A stretch of 64,000 nt of DNA, taken from positions 124,001 through 188,000 of the forward strand of contig NZ_JALDAY010000008.1 of assembly GCF_022698165.1 (NCBI RefSeq), written 5' to 3'. Shown one piece after another: positions 51,398-58,774 of the stretch; position 1 is the first letter of the stretch; every line of letters starts with the position of its first letter. The DNA comes from Streptomyces cylindrosporus (GTDB lineage: Bacteria > Actinomycetota > Actinomycetes > Streptomycetales > Streptomycetaceae). The notes under the pieces were generated by a model. The model did no database searches. It worked only from the letters and a program-made list of their open reading frames with translations, and was not told where the DNA came from. The position numbers and the translations under genes were made by a program.

Positions 51398-52765
51398 GTG
51401 AACGACTTCTGGTCCGGAGTCGGCGTCGATCTGCATCTTGAGCCCGATGCCGGTGACGGACGGCGGGTGGGGCTCGAACGGGCGCTGCGGGACGCCGTGC
51501 GGGACGGGCGGCTGGCCCCCGGGACCCGGCTTCCGGCCACCCGGCGGCTGGCGACCGAGCTCGGTGTTTCACGTGGAACAGCGAAAGCCGCCTACGACCA
51601 GCTCGTCGCCGAGGGATATCTGACCGCGCGGCAGGGATCGGGCACACAGGTCGCCTCCTTGCCGTCCGCCTCCTCCGACGCTCCGGAGGCGACGGCACGC
51701 GCGCGTACCCCTCGTTTCGACCTGCGGCCGGGGAGCCCGGACGTCGGGGCCTTCCCCGCCGCGGCCTGGCTGCGGGCGCTGCGGCGGGCCATCGCCACCG
51801 CGCCCCTCCTGGCGTACGACTACGGGGATCCGCGCGGGCGCATCGAGCTGCGGACGGCGCTCTCGGGGTACCTGGGGCGCGCGCGGGGTGTGATCGCGCC
51901 GCCCGAGCGGATCGTGATCACCTCCGGGTACGTCCAGGGGCTCGCGCTCCTCACGCGCGTGCTGGAGGGCGGCACGGTCGGGATGGAGGACCCGGGGCTA
52001 CCGTTCCACCGTGAGGTCGTACGGCGCAACGGGGGCAGCGTGGTGCCGGTGCGCGTCGACGAACGAGGGGCGTGCGCCGAGGAGTTGGGGGACTGCCGGG
52101 CCGTCGTCGTCACCCCCGCCCACCAGTACCCGACCGGCGTGACACTGCGCCCGGAGCGGCGGCGCGCACTGACCGACTGGGCACGCGCGCGTGACGGACT
52201 GATCGTCGAGGACGACTACGACGGGGAGTTCCGCTACGACCGCCAGCCGGTGGGCGCGTTGCAGGGCATGGCGCCGGGGCAGGTCGTCTACCTCGGTACG
52301 GCGTCCAAGACGCTCGGGCCCGCCCTCCGCCTCGGCTGGATGGTGCTGCCGCCGCAGCTGGTCGACGCGGTCGCCGACGCCAAGCTGCACAGCGACCACC
52401 ACACCGAGTCCATCGGCCAGCTGGCGCTCGCCGAACTCATCGACAGCCACGCCTACGACCGCCACGTGCGCGCGTGCCGGCTCAGATACCGGCGCCGACG
52501 CGACCAGCTCCTCGACCGCCTCGGCAACCGGCACACGGTCCACGGCATCGCGGCCGGACTGCACGCGCTCGTGGACGTCGCCGACGAGGCGGAGGTACTG
52601 GAGCGGGCCGAGGCGGAGGGGCTCGCGCTGGGGCGGCTCGGCGACCACTGGCACGGGTCGGGCGAGGGGCGGCCGCAGGGGCTGGTCGTGGGGTACGGGA
52701 CGCCTCGGGAGCGGGTGTATCCGGAGGCGTTGGAGGTGCTCGGGAAGGTGCTCGACAGGAGCTGA
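51398..52765 (+). CDS. MocR-type regulator (GntR helix-turn-helix fused to aminotransferase fold I)
   Basis: 455 residues. GntR domain at about 1-80 (RVGLERALRDAVRDGRLAPG, LPATRRLATELGVSRGTAKA). The PLP-fold domain from about 100 has DYGDPRGRIELRTALSGYLG, GYVQGLALLTRVLEGGTVGM, VVVTPAHQYPTGVTLRPERR and the Schiff-base Lys in YLGTASKTLGPALRLGW. MocR proteins sense PLP or amino compounds. The GTG at 51398 follows GGGGGAGGG. The MFS gene 67 bases downstream may be its target. Confidence 0.92.
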   Translation: MNDFWSGVGVDLHLEPDAGDGRRVGLERALRDAVRDGRLAPGTRLPATRRLATELGVSRGTAKAAYDQLVAEGYLTARQGSGTQVASLPSASSDAPEATARARTPRFDLRPGSPDVGAFPAAAWLRALRRAIATAPLLAYDYGDPRGRIELRTALSGYLGRARGVIAPPERIVITSGYVQGLALLTRVLEGGTVGMEDPGLPFHREVVRRNGGSVVPVRVDERGACAEELGDCRAVVVTPAHQYPTGVTLRPERRRALTDWARARDGLIVEDDYDGEFRYDRQPVGALQGMAPGQVVYLGTASKTLGPALRLGWMVLPPQLVDAVADAKLHSDHHTESIGQLALAELIDSHAYDRHVRACRLRYRRRRDQLLDRLGNRHTVHGIAAGLHALVDVADEAEVLERAEAEGLALGRLGDHWHGSGEGRPQGLVVGYGTPRERVYPEALEVLGKVLDRS

Positions 52766-52832
52766 TTGGGCCAATAACAGGCGCGAGTATTGGATCTGTA
52801 GAGGGGTCCATTACGGCTCTAGTGTCGTACGT

Positions 52833-54080
52833 ATGACACCTCGCCTCGTCCCGCCCGCCGGACCTCAACGCGTCCTGGCGCTCGCCCAGTTGACGAACTC
52901 CGTCGGTGACGGCGCCTACTACGTGACCTCGGCGCTCTACTTCACCCGTGTCGTCGGGCTCGCGCCCTCCCGCGTGGGCCTCGGGCTGACCCTCGCCTGG
53001 GCGATCGGTTCGCTCGCCGGGGTGCCGCTCGGGCGGCTCGCCGACCGGCGCGGGCCGCGCGGCACGGCCGTGCTGCTGGCGCTGGGAACCGGGGCGGCGG
53101 TCGGATCGTTCCTGGTGGTGCGGGGGTTCGTGCCGTTCGTCCTCGCGGCCTGTGCGTACGCGACGGCGCAGTCGGGGCTGGCGGCGGCCCGGCAGGCGCT
53201 GCTCGCGGGGCTGGTGACCGCCGGGGAGCGGACGGGACTGCTCGCGCATCTGCAGGCGACGCTGAACGCCGGGCTGGCGGTGGGGGCCGGGCTCGGCGGG
53301 CTGGCGTTGCAGGCGGGGACGCGGGGCGCGTATCTCGGGATGTTCGCGCTGGACGCGGTGAGTTTCCTGGTGTGCGCGGGAGTGCTGCTGCGGCTGCCGG
53401 CGGTTGCGCCGGTTGCCGTCCGGGAGCCGGGCCTGTCCGTGCGGAAGGAGCGGCTCGGTGTGCTGCGGGACCGGCCGTATGCCGTGCTCGCGCTTCTCAA
53501 CACCGTTCTGCTGCTGCGGATGCCGTTGCTCAGCCTGGGGCTGCCGCTGTGGGTCGCCGAGCGGACCGCGGCGCCGACCTGGGTGGTCTCCGCGCTGTTC
53601 GTGCTCAACACCGGGGCCGTGATGCTGTTCCAGGTCCGCACGGCACGCGGCGTCACCGGGCTCGCGTCGGCCACACGCGCGGTGCGGCGGTCGGGGTGGG
53701 TGATGTTCGGGGCATGCGCGGTGTTCGCGCTGTCGGCCGGGGTGTCGCCGTGGGTGGCGGTGGGGGCTCTGGTGGTCGGGGCCGTGCTTCAGGTCGTCGC
53801 CGAGATGGGGCAGTCGGCGGGTTCCTGGCAGCTGTCCTTCGACCTGGCGCCGGCGGACCGGGTGGGCGAGTACCAGGGCTTCTTCGGGACCGGCGTGACG
53901 GTGGCCCGGACCCTCGGCCCGCTGGTGCTGACCTCGCTGCTGGTGGGGTGGGGGACACCGGGGTGGCTGCTGCTGGGCGGGGCGACCGTGGTGGCGTCGT
54001 ACGCGATGGGGCCGGCGACCCGACGGGCCGCCGGCCAGGTGGAGGAGGAAGAGGCCAGGCAGCCTGTGCTCGCGCGCTGA
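52833..54080 (+). CDS. MFS transporter, 12-helix
   Basis: A 415-residue membrane protein: VLALAQLTNSVGDGAYYVTS, GSLAGVPLGRLADRRGPRGT (motif A variant), LAAARQALLAGLVTAGERTG, LLRMPLLSLGLPLWVAERTA, and a last helix pair followed by a Glu-rich tail (QVEEEEARQPVLAR). It is probably an exporter of the DHA1-like group; the substrate is unknown. It follows the MocR gene by 67 bases in the same direction. No ribosome site of strength is seen before the ATG (GTCGTACGT), so a short leader is possible. Confidence 0.88.
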   Translation: MTPRLVPPAGPQRVLALAQLTNSVGDGAYYVTSALYFTRVVGLAPSRVGLGLTLAWAIGSLAGVPLGRLADRRGPRGTAVLLALGTGAAVGSFLVVRGFVPFVLAACAYATAQSGLAAARQALLAGLVTAGERTGLLAHLQATLNAGLAVGAGLGGLALQAGTRGAYLGMFALDAVSFLVCAGVLLRLPAVAPVAVREPGLSVRKERLGVLRDRPYAVLALLNTVLLLRMPLLSLGLPLWVAERTAAPTWVVSALFVLNTGAVMLFQVRTARGVTGLASATRAVRRSGWVMFGACAVFALSAGVSPWVAVGALVVGAVLQVVAEMGQSAGSWQLSFDLAPADRVGEYQGFFGTGVTVARTLGPLVLTSLLVGWGTPGWLLLGGATVVASYAMGPATRRAAGQVEEEEARQPVLAR

Positions 54081-54116
54081 CCCGCGCCAAGGGCTCCTGC
54101 ACGCCGCCGGTCCTCG

Positions 54117-54197
54117 TCAACAGACCCGCGCCACCGACTGCCTCACACCGCCCGTCCACATCAACAGACCCGCGCCACCGGCTGCCTCACACCGCCC
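54117..54197. repeat. 44-bp tandem duplication overlapping the citG stop
   Basis: A 37-base block starting TCAACAGACCCGCGCCACCG and ending CTGCCTCACACCGCCC occurs at 54117-54153 and 54161-54197 (period 44), with one change. The TCA at 54187-54189 in the right copy is the citG-like stop codon, so the left copy is a duplicated 3' end. A weaker third trace (CCCGCGCC) lies at 54081. Confidence 0.8.
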
Positions 54198-55020
54198 CCG
54201 TCATCGCGGCAACCGGCAGCGAGTCCAGGAACAACGCCCCCGCCAGCAAGCCCGCACTCCCCCGCGGGCTCCAGCCGCGCTCGTGCAGGTCGGCGTCGAG
54301 GGCCGTCAGGGCGTCGCGGCCCGCCCGCGTCGCCGTACCGCCCGATTCCAGGACGCCGCGTGCGCCCGCCTGGACATGGCGCAGGCCCAACGGGCCCGCG
54401 GTGTACAGGAGTTCCGTGTCCTGGAGCGTGGACATCACCGTGAGCAGGGCGTCCAGCCGGGCCTCGGCCTCCGTCGCGCCGGCCGAGCGTGCCGTGGTGA
54501 GGGCGTCCAACGCCCGCCGTACGTGCGGGAATCCGGCGCGGGCCTCGCCGCGGGCACCGGCGGCGCCGTACTTCGCGGAGATCGTCGAACCGCGTGAGGG
54601 GCGGCGCGGGGCGCCCTTGTCGTTGAAGGCAGCGAGCTTCTTGGCCGCGGCGGCCACGTCCCGGGCGCCGGCCCGGGGAAGCAGCGCCGCCGCCGCGACG
54701 AGGAAGCCGAGCGCCCACAGGGCGCCCTTGTGGCCGCCGCCGGCCAGGCCCACCGAGTGCTCGGTGGACCGTCCGATCGCGCCCAGTTCCGCGCGCAGCT
54801 GCGGGGTGGGCTCGCCGGTGCGGCGGGCTGCGGCAGCCATCGCCGCGAGGCCGGGCGCGAGCGCCTTGGCCGACCAGCGCAGGGAACAGTGGTCCCGGCG
54901 GCCGGCGAGTACACCGAGGTCACGCGGGTCGGGCAGGCCCGGCTTGGGGGCCAGGTCCAGCTGCCCGGTCAGCGCGGCCACCGCGGCCTGCGCAAGCGTC
55001 TCGTCCTCGCGGCTGCTCAC
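54187..55020 (-). CDS. Triphosphoribosyl-dephospho-CoA synthase (CitG/MdcB-like), orphan
   Basis: A 277-residue helical protein with CitG motifs: APKPGLPDPRDLGVLAGRRD, WSAKALAPGLAAMAAAARRT, GLAGGGHKGALWALGFLVAA, KYGAAGARGEARAGFPHVRR, LLTVMSTLQDTELLYTAGPL and SPRGSAGLLAGALFLDSLPV. CitG makes the prosthetic-group precursor of citrate or malonate lyase acyl-carrier subunits; no lyase genes are present, so its acceptor is unknown. The GTG at 55020 has GAGG eight bases upstream; a GTG at 55056 is in frame. Confidence 0.8.
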   Translation of the reverse strand: MSSREDETLAQAAVAALTGQLDLAPKPGLPDPRDLGVLAGRRDHCSLRWSAKALAPGLAAMAAAARRTGEPTPQLRAELGAIGRSTEHSVGLAGGGHKGALWALGFLVAAAALLPRAGARDVAAAAKKLAAFNDKGAPRRPSRGSTISAKYGAAGARGEARAGFPHVRRALDALTTARSAGATEAEARLDALLTVMSTLQDTELLYTAGPLGLRHVQAGARGVLESGGTATRAGRDALTALDADLHERGWSPRGSAGLLAGALFLDSLPVAAMTGAV

Positions 55021-55190
55021 TACCGGCACCTCAGGGCGAACGTGGTTTCCCGTCACGATCGGGAACGTAGGGACGGCGGCCGTCAGGGATGTGGGGCTCG
55101 ACTGAGAACGCGCTGTGAATGCCGAGGAAGCTGAACTCCGTCCGGATCCTTGCGCTCGGCGGATGTCACACCGCGATCAGCGGCGCGTAG

Positions 55191-55640
55191 TCATACCGCG
55201 ATGAGCGGCGCATCCTCGCGCCACTTGAGGATCTTGTCGAAGCTGACCACCGTGCCCCCGCGGCCGGGCTTGCTGCCGATGTGGACGTGGTCCGCGAGCT
55301 CCCGGATGAGACACAGGCCTCTGCCGTGCTCGGCGTCCGCGCGGGCCGGACGGGCGGTGGGGGTGCCGCCGGAGAAGCCCGGGCCGGAGTCGGTGACCTC
55401 GATACGGCACTTCTCGCCGTCCAGATAAGCCGTGACCCGGTACGCCTCCGAGGACCGGCCGCGCGCGGCGTCGCCGCCGTGCTCGACGGCGTTCGCGCAG
55501 GCCTCGCTCAGGGCGACCGAGAGATCGTACGAGACGTCGGGGTCGACGCCCGCCGTCTCCATCGTGCCGAGCAGCAGCCGCCGGGCGAGCGGCACGCTCG
55601 CAGCTTCCCGCCGCAAGTGGAGTGACCACCAGATGCTCAT
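55191..55640 (-). CDS. RsbW-like ATP-binding regulatory protein
   Basis: A 149-residue GHKL protein: MSIWWSLHLRREAASVPLAR, SVALSEACANAVEHGGDAAR (N box), CRIEVTDSGPGFSGGTPTAR (G1) and EHGRGLCLIRELADHVHIGS (G2). It resembles anti-sigma factor kinases acting on SigB/SigF-type sigma factors such as sigF and sigN in this window, although direct pairing is unproven. The ATG at 55640 follows GGAGG; the upstream frame is not coding-like. Confidence 0.85.
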   Translation of the reverse strand: MSIWWSLHLRREAASVPLARRLLLGTMETAGVDPDVSYDLSVALSEACANAVEHGGDAARGRSSEAYRVTAYLDGEKCRIEVTDSGPGFSGGTPTARPARADAEHGRGLCLIRELADHVHIGSKPGRGGTVVSFDKILKWREDAPLIAV

Positions 55641-55863
55641 GCTCCAGCCTCCCGGCCGCGGCTCGACATACCGTTTGTTATTGCCGCGAGTACCCGGGTG
55701 TAAGCACGGAGTTGACGTGATGCCGCCCATATGGGCGATGCATCCAAAACAGAATCGGTGTATGTGTGGGCGGCTCACACCAGAGGATGACGTTCCGGTT
55801 CGTACCTCACCTTGTGGACCTGCCGTATGGCGTCGATAAGCGCAGTGCGATGATGAGCCCGCC

Positions 55864-56700
55864 ATGACTGCCCCCCACCAGCGCAGGGCGCGCTCCGGAC
55901 CGGACGTCCGGATTCTGCGGGCCGCGGTGTTCGCCGCGGTCTGCGTCGTGCTGGCCGCGGCCGGTCACACGCTGGCCTCCTGCGCCACCGTCCCGCTGTG
56001 GACACTGGGCGCGGGATTCCTGGGGGTCTTCCTGGTCGCGGCGCCGCTCACCGGATGCGAGCGCTCGCTGCCCGGCATCGTGACGCTGCTCGCCACCGGA
56101 CAGACCGTGCTGCACACGCTGTTCGGGCTCGGGCAGCACCGGGCCGCGTCCGGCAGCATGTCCATGGCCTCGATGGCGTCCATGTCCGACGCCACGCTGG
56201 TCGAGCGGGCCGCACGCCTGGTGTGCGGGACCACCGCGGCGGCCATCACCCCGGCGCACGCCCGCCGGATCCTCGCCGACGCCCGGCTGAGCCCGGACAC
56301 GGCCATGGACATGGGCTCCATGAACCACTCGGCGGACGCCCTGTCCGGCACCGCCTCCCCGGTCGCGCTGCTGCCCTCCCTGCCGATGCTGCTCGGCCAC
56401 GTCCTCGCGGCGATCGCCGCCGGCTGGCTGCTGCGCCGCGGCGACCTGGCCCTGCTGCGGCTCATCCAGCTGTCCGGGCAGTCCGCGGACTCCCTGGCGG
56501 AAGGGGCGGTCGTACGGTCCCTGCGCGCGGCCCTCGCCCTGGTGCGCGCCCTGCGTGCCGGGCTCCCGGGCGCGCCCGAGGCCGGTCCGTGTGCGCCGCG
56601 CACCGCGCTGCTCGCGCCGCCGAAGCCCCGTACCACGGCACTCCAGCACTCCGTGATCAGGCGCGGCCCGCCGGCCGCCGGGTTCGACCTCGCCGCCTGA
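55864..56700 (+). CDS. Membrane protein with Met/His-rich segments, likely copper-related
   Basis: 278 residues with about five membrane helices (RAAVFAAVCVVLAAAGHTLA, TLGAGFLGVFLVAAPLTGCE, GIVTLLATGQTVLHTLFGLG, LPSLPMLLGHVLAAIAAGWL). Between helices are Met-rich tracts SGSMSMASMASMSD and MDMGSMNHS, suggestive of Cu(I) binding. The C-terminal 90 residues are cytoplasmic and basic. It leads into the copper operon (YcnI starts 112 bases later). No characterised family is recognised. Confidence 0.7.
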   Translation: MTAPHQRRARSGPDVRILRAAVFAAVCVVLAAAGHTLASCATVPLWTLGAGFLGVFLVAAPLTGCERSLPGIVTLLATGQTVLHTLFGLGQHRAASGSMSMASMASMSDATLVERAARLVCGTTAAAITPAHARRILADARLSPDTAMDMGSMNHSADALSGTASPVALLPSLPMLLGHVLAAIAAGWLLRRGDLALLRLIQLSGQSADSLAEGAVVRSLRAALALVRALRAGLPGAPEAGPCAPRTALLAPPKPRTTALQHSVIRRGPPAAGFDLAA

Positions 56701-56811
56701 CGCGACACGACCAGCACTCCGTTCCAGCGAGGGGCCGGGCGCCGTCGCGCGGCCACACGCGCGTGCGCGCGTCCCTCACCGGAACTCACTCGAAGTGGAG
56801 TGCTCCCTGCC

Positions 56812-57549
56812 ATGAAGGCTTCTCGTCTCGCCGCCTCCGGCGCCCTCGCCGGCACCGCCGTACTCGCCCTGTCCGCCCCGGCGTTCGCACACGTCAGCGT
56901 GCAGCCCGAGGGCACCGCCGCCAAGGGCGGTTACGCGGTCGTCGACTTCAAGGTCCCCAACGAGCGCGACGACGCCTCGACCACCAAGGTCGAGGTCACC
57001 TTCCCCACCGACCACCCGCTGGCCTCCGCCATGCCGGAGCCGATGAACGGCTGGAAGATCCAGGTCACCAAGGCCAAGCTGGCCAAGCCGCTGGAGATGC
57101 ACGGCGAGAAGATCACCGAGGCCGTCTCCAAGATCACCTGGACCGCCGAGGGCAAGGGCGTCGAGCCCGGCTACTTCCAGAAGTTCCCGGTCTCCGTGGG
57201 CGCGCTGCCCGAGGACGCCGACGAACTCGTCTTCAAGGCCGTGCAGACGTACTCGAACAAGGAGGTCGTGCGCTGGATCGAGGTCCAGCAGGACGGCCAG
57301 GAGGAGCCCGAGAACCCGGCTCCCGTGCTCACGCTGTCCGCCGCCTCGGAGGAGGGCCACCACGGCTCGGCCACCGCCGAGGACGCCTCCGACGAGTCCG
57401 AGTCCGCCGAGAACACCGCGGCCGACACCGGCGCCTCCGCCGACAGCAGCGACACCACCGCGCGCGTACTGGGCGTCGTGGGCATCGTCGTCGGCGCGCT
57501 GGGCGTGGCGTACGGCGTACTGGCCGGCCGTCGGCGTACCAACGCCTGA
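56812..57549 (+). CDS. YcnI-like (DUF1775) exported copper-binding protein
   Basis: A 245-residue protein with a signal peptide cleaved after AFA, leaving mature HVSVQPEG: an N-terminal His that, with a nearby Trp/Glu, forms the copper site in YcnI. The domain shows KGGYAVVDFKVPNERDDAST, TKVEVTFPTDHPLASAMPEP, NGWKIQVTKAKLAKPLEMHG and a C-terminal anchor helix (VLGVVGIVVGALGVAYGVLA) after a Glu/Ser-rich linker. It probably loads or stores copper outside the membrane for the downstream Sco and peroxidase genes. Confidence 0.9.
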   Translation: MKASRLAASGALAGTAVLALSAPAFAHVSVQPEGTAAKGGYAVVDFKVPNERDDASTTKVEVTFPTDHPLASAMPEPMNGWKIQVTKAKLAKPLEMHGEKITEAVSKITWTAEGKGVEPGYFQKFPVSVGALPEDADELVFKAVQTYSNKEVVRWIEVQQDGQEEPENPAPVLTLSAASEEGHHGSATAEDASDESESAENTAADTGASADSSDTTARVLGVVGIVVGALGVAYGVLAGRRRTNA

Positions 57550-57565
57550 GGTCTTCGATCCGCCC

Positions 57566-57621
57566 TGTGCACCGGGGGTCGAACCGGGGCCGTATCGACG
57601 TCGGTACGCCCCCGGTGCACA
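57566..57621 (+). terminator. Long hairpin between ycnI-like and sco genes
   Basis: TGTGCACCGGGGG (57566-57578) pairs exactly with CCCCCGGTGCACA (57609-57621); the 30-base loop can pair GGGGCCG-like segments. It may terminate the ycnI transcript or attenuate expression into sco, which starts 32 bases later. Confidence 0.65.
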
Positions 57622-57652
57622 CCGGGGCTCACAACATCTGGGACATTTTTCT

Positions 57653-58306
57653 ATGCGCAAGAAGACGTTCGCCGCGGCCGCGCTGATCGCCGCCGCCACC
57701 CTCACCCTCTCCGCCTGCGGCGGCGGTGGCGGTGACGACTCGCCCGTCGCCGTGGTCTCCGAGGACGGCTCGCAGAAGGCCGCGACCCTCCTCGACCAGC
57801 CCTTCGAGAAGCCGGACCTGGTGCTGACCGACACCCAGGGCAAGAAGTACGACTTCCGCAAGGAGACGGCCGGCAAGCCGACGCTGATCTACTTCGGCTA
57901 CACCCACTGCCCCGACATCTGCCCGCTGACGATGAACAACCTCGCCGTCGCCAAGAAGCAGCTGTCCAAGGCCGACCAGGACAAGCTGCGGATCGTGTTC
58001 GTGACGACCGACCCGGCCCGCGACACCCCGTCCGAGCTCGGCAAGTGGCTCAAGGGCATCGACCCCCAGATCGTCGGCCTGACCGGCGACTTCGCCACCA
58101 TCCAGGCGGGCGCCCGCACCCTCGGCATCTCCATCGAGCCGACCCACAAGGACAAGAAGACCGGCAAGACCGTCTCCGTGCACGGCACCCAGGTCATCGC
58201 GTTCTCGCCGAAGACCAACGGCGGTTACGTCCTCTACGGCGAGGACGCCACCGTCGACGACTACACCAAGGACCTCCCCAAGATCATCAAGGGGGAGAAC
58301 CCGTGA
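57653..58306 (+). CDS. sco: Sco/SenC-type copper metallochaperone, lipoprotein
   Basis: A 217-residue thioredoxin-fold protein. Lipobox LTLSACGGG near residue 22. The CxxxC motif is TLIYFGYTHCPDICPLTMNN, and the third copper ligand His is in VSVHGTQVIAFSP. In S. lividans an orthologous Sco delivers copper for cytochrome oxidase and other cuproenzymes with ECuC. Its TGA overlaps the GTG of the next gene. Confidence 0.95.
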   Translation: MRKKTFAAAALIAAATLTLSACGGGGGDDSPVAVVSEDGSQKAATLLDQPFEKPDLVLTDTQGKKYDFRKETAGKPTLIYFGYTHCPDICPLTMNNLAVAKKQLSKADQDKLRIVFVTTDPARDTPSELGKWLKGIDPQIVGLTGDFATIQAGARTLGISIEPTHKDKKTGKTVSVHGTQVIAFSPKTNGGYVLYGEDATVDDYTKDLPKIIKGENP

Positions 58307-58761
58307 GGCAGCTCGTCGTGCCCGCGGCACTGATAGCGGGCGCGCTGGCCCTGACCGGCTGCGGAGGCTCCGGCTCCGGCGGCTCCAAGGCCGAACTGTC
58401 GGTCAGCGCCTCCTACATGCCCCAGCCGGTCACCGGCGACATGGCCGCGGGCTACTTCACCATCGCCAACAAGGGCGGCGCGAAGGACGAGCTGACCTCG
58501 GTCACCAGCGACGCGGCGGCCACCGTCACCATGCACGAGACCGTCGGGCAGTCCATGGAGGAGGTCACGTCCCTCGATGTGCCCGCACACGGTCAACTCG
58601 TGTTCAAGAGCGGCGGCAATCACCTGATGTTCGAGAAGCTGAAGCGCAAGCCGAGGCAGGGCGAGAAGGTGACCGTCGAACTGCACTTCGCCAAGTCCGA
58701 TCCGATCACGGTCGAGATGCCGGTGAAGTCGGCCACGTACAACCCTGCGACCGGCCACTGA
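58303..58761 (+). CDS. PCuAC-type copper chaperone (ECuC-like), lipoprotein
   Basis: 152 residues. Lipobox LALTGCGGS near residue 20. The copper signature H(M)x10Mx21HxM is readable: TVTMHETVGQSMEEVTSLDV, then GGNHLMFEKLKRK (HLM). Function: binds Cu(I) extracellularly and hands it to Sco. GTGA overlaps the sco stop; GGGGGAG precedes it. The pair matches the S. lividans ECuC-Sco arrangement (from memory). Confidence 0.92.
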   Translation: MRQLVVPAALIAGALALTGCGGSGSGGSKAELSVSASYMPQPVTGDMAAGYFTIANKGGAKDELTSVTSDAAATVTMHETVGQSMEEVTSLDVPAHGQLVFKSGGNHLMFEKLKRKPRQGEKVTVELHFAKSDPITVEMPVKSATYNPATGH

Positions 58762-58774
58762 GGGAGGCACGACC

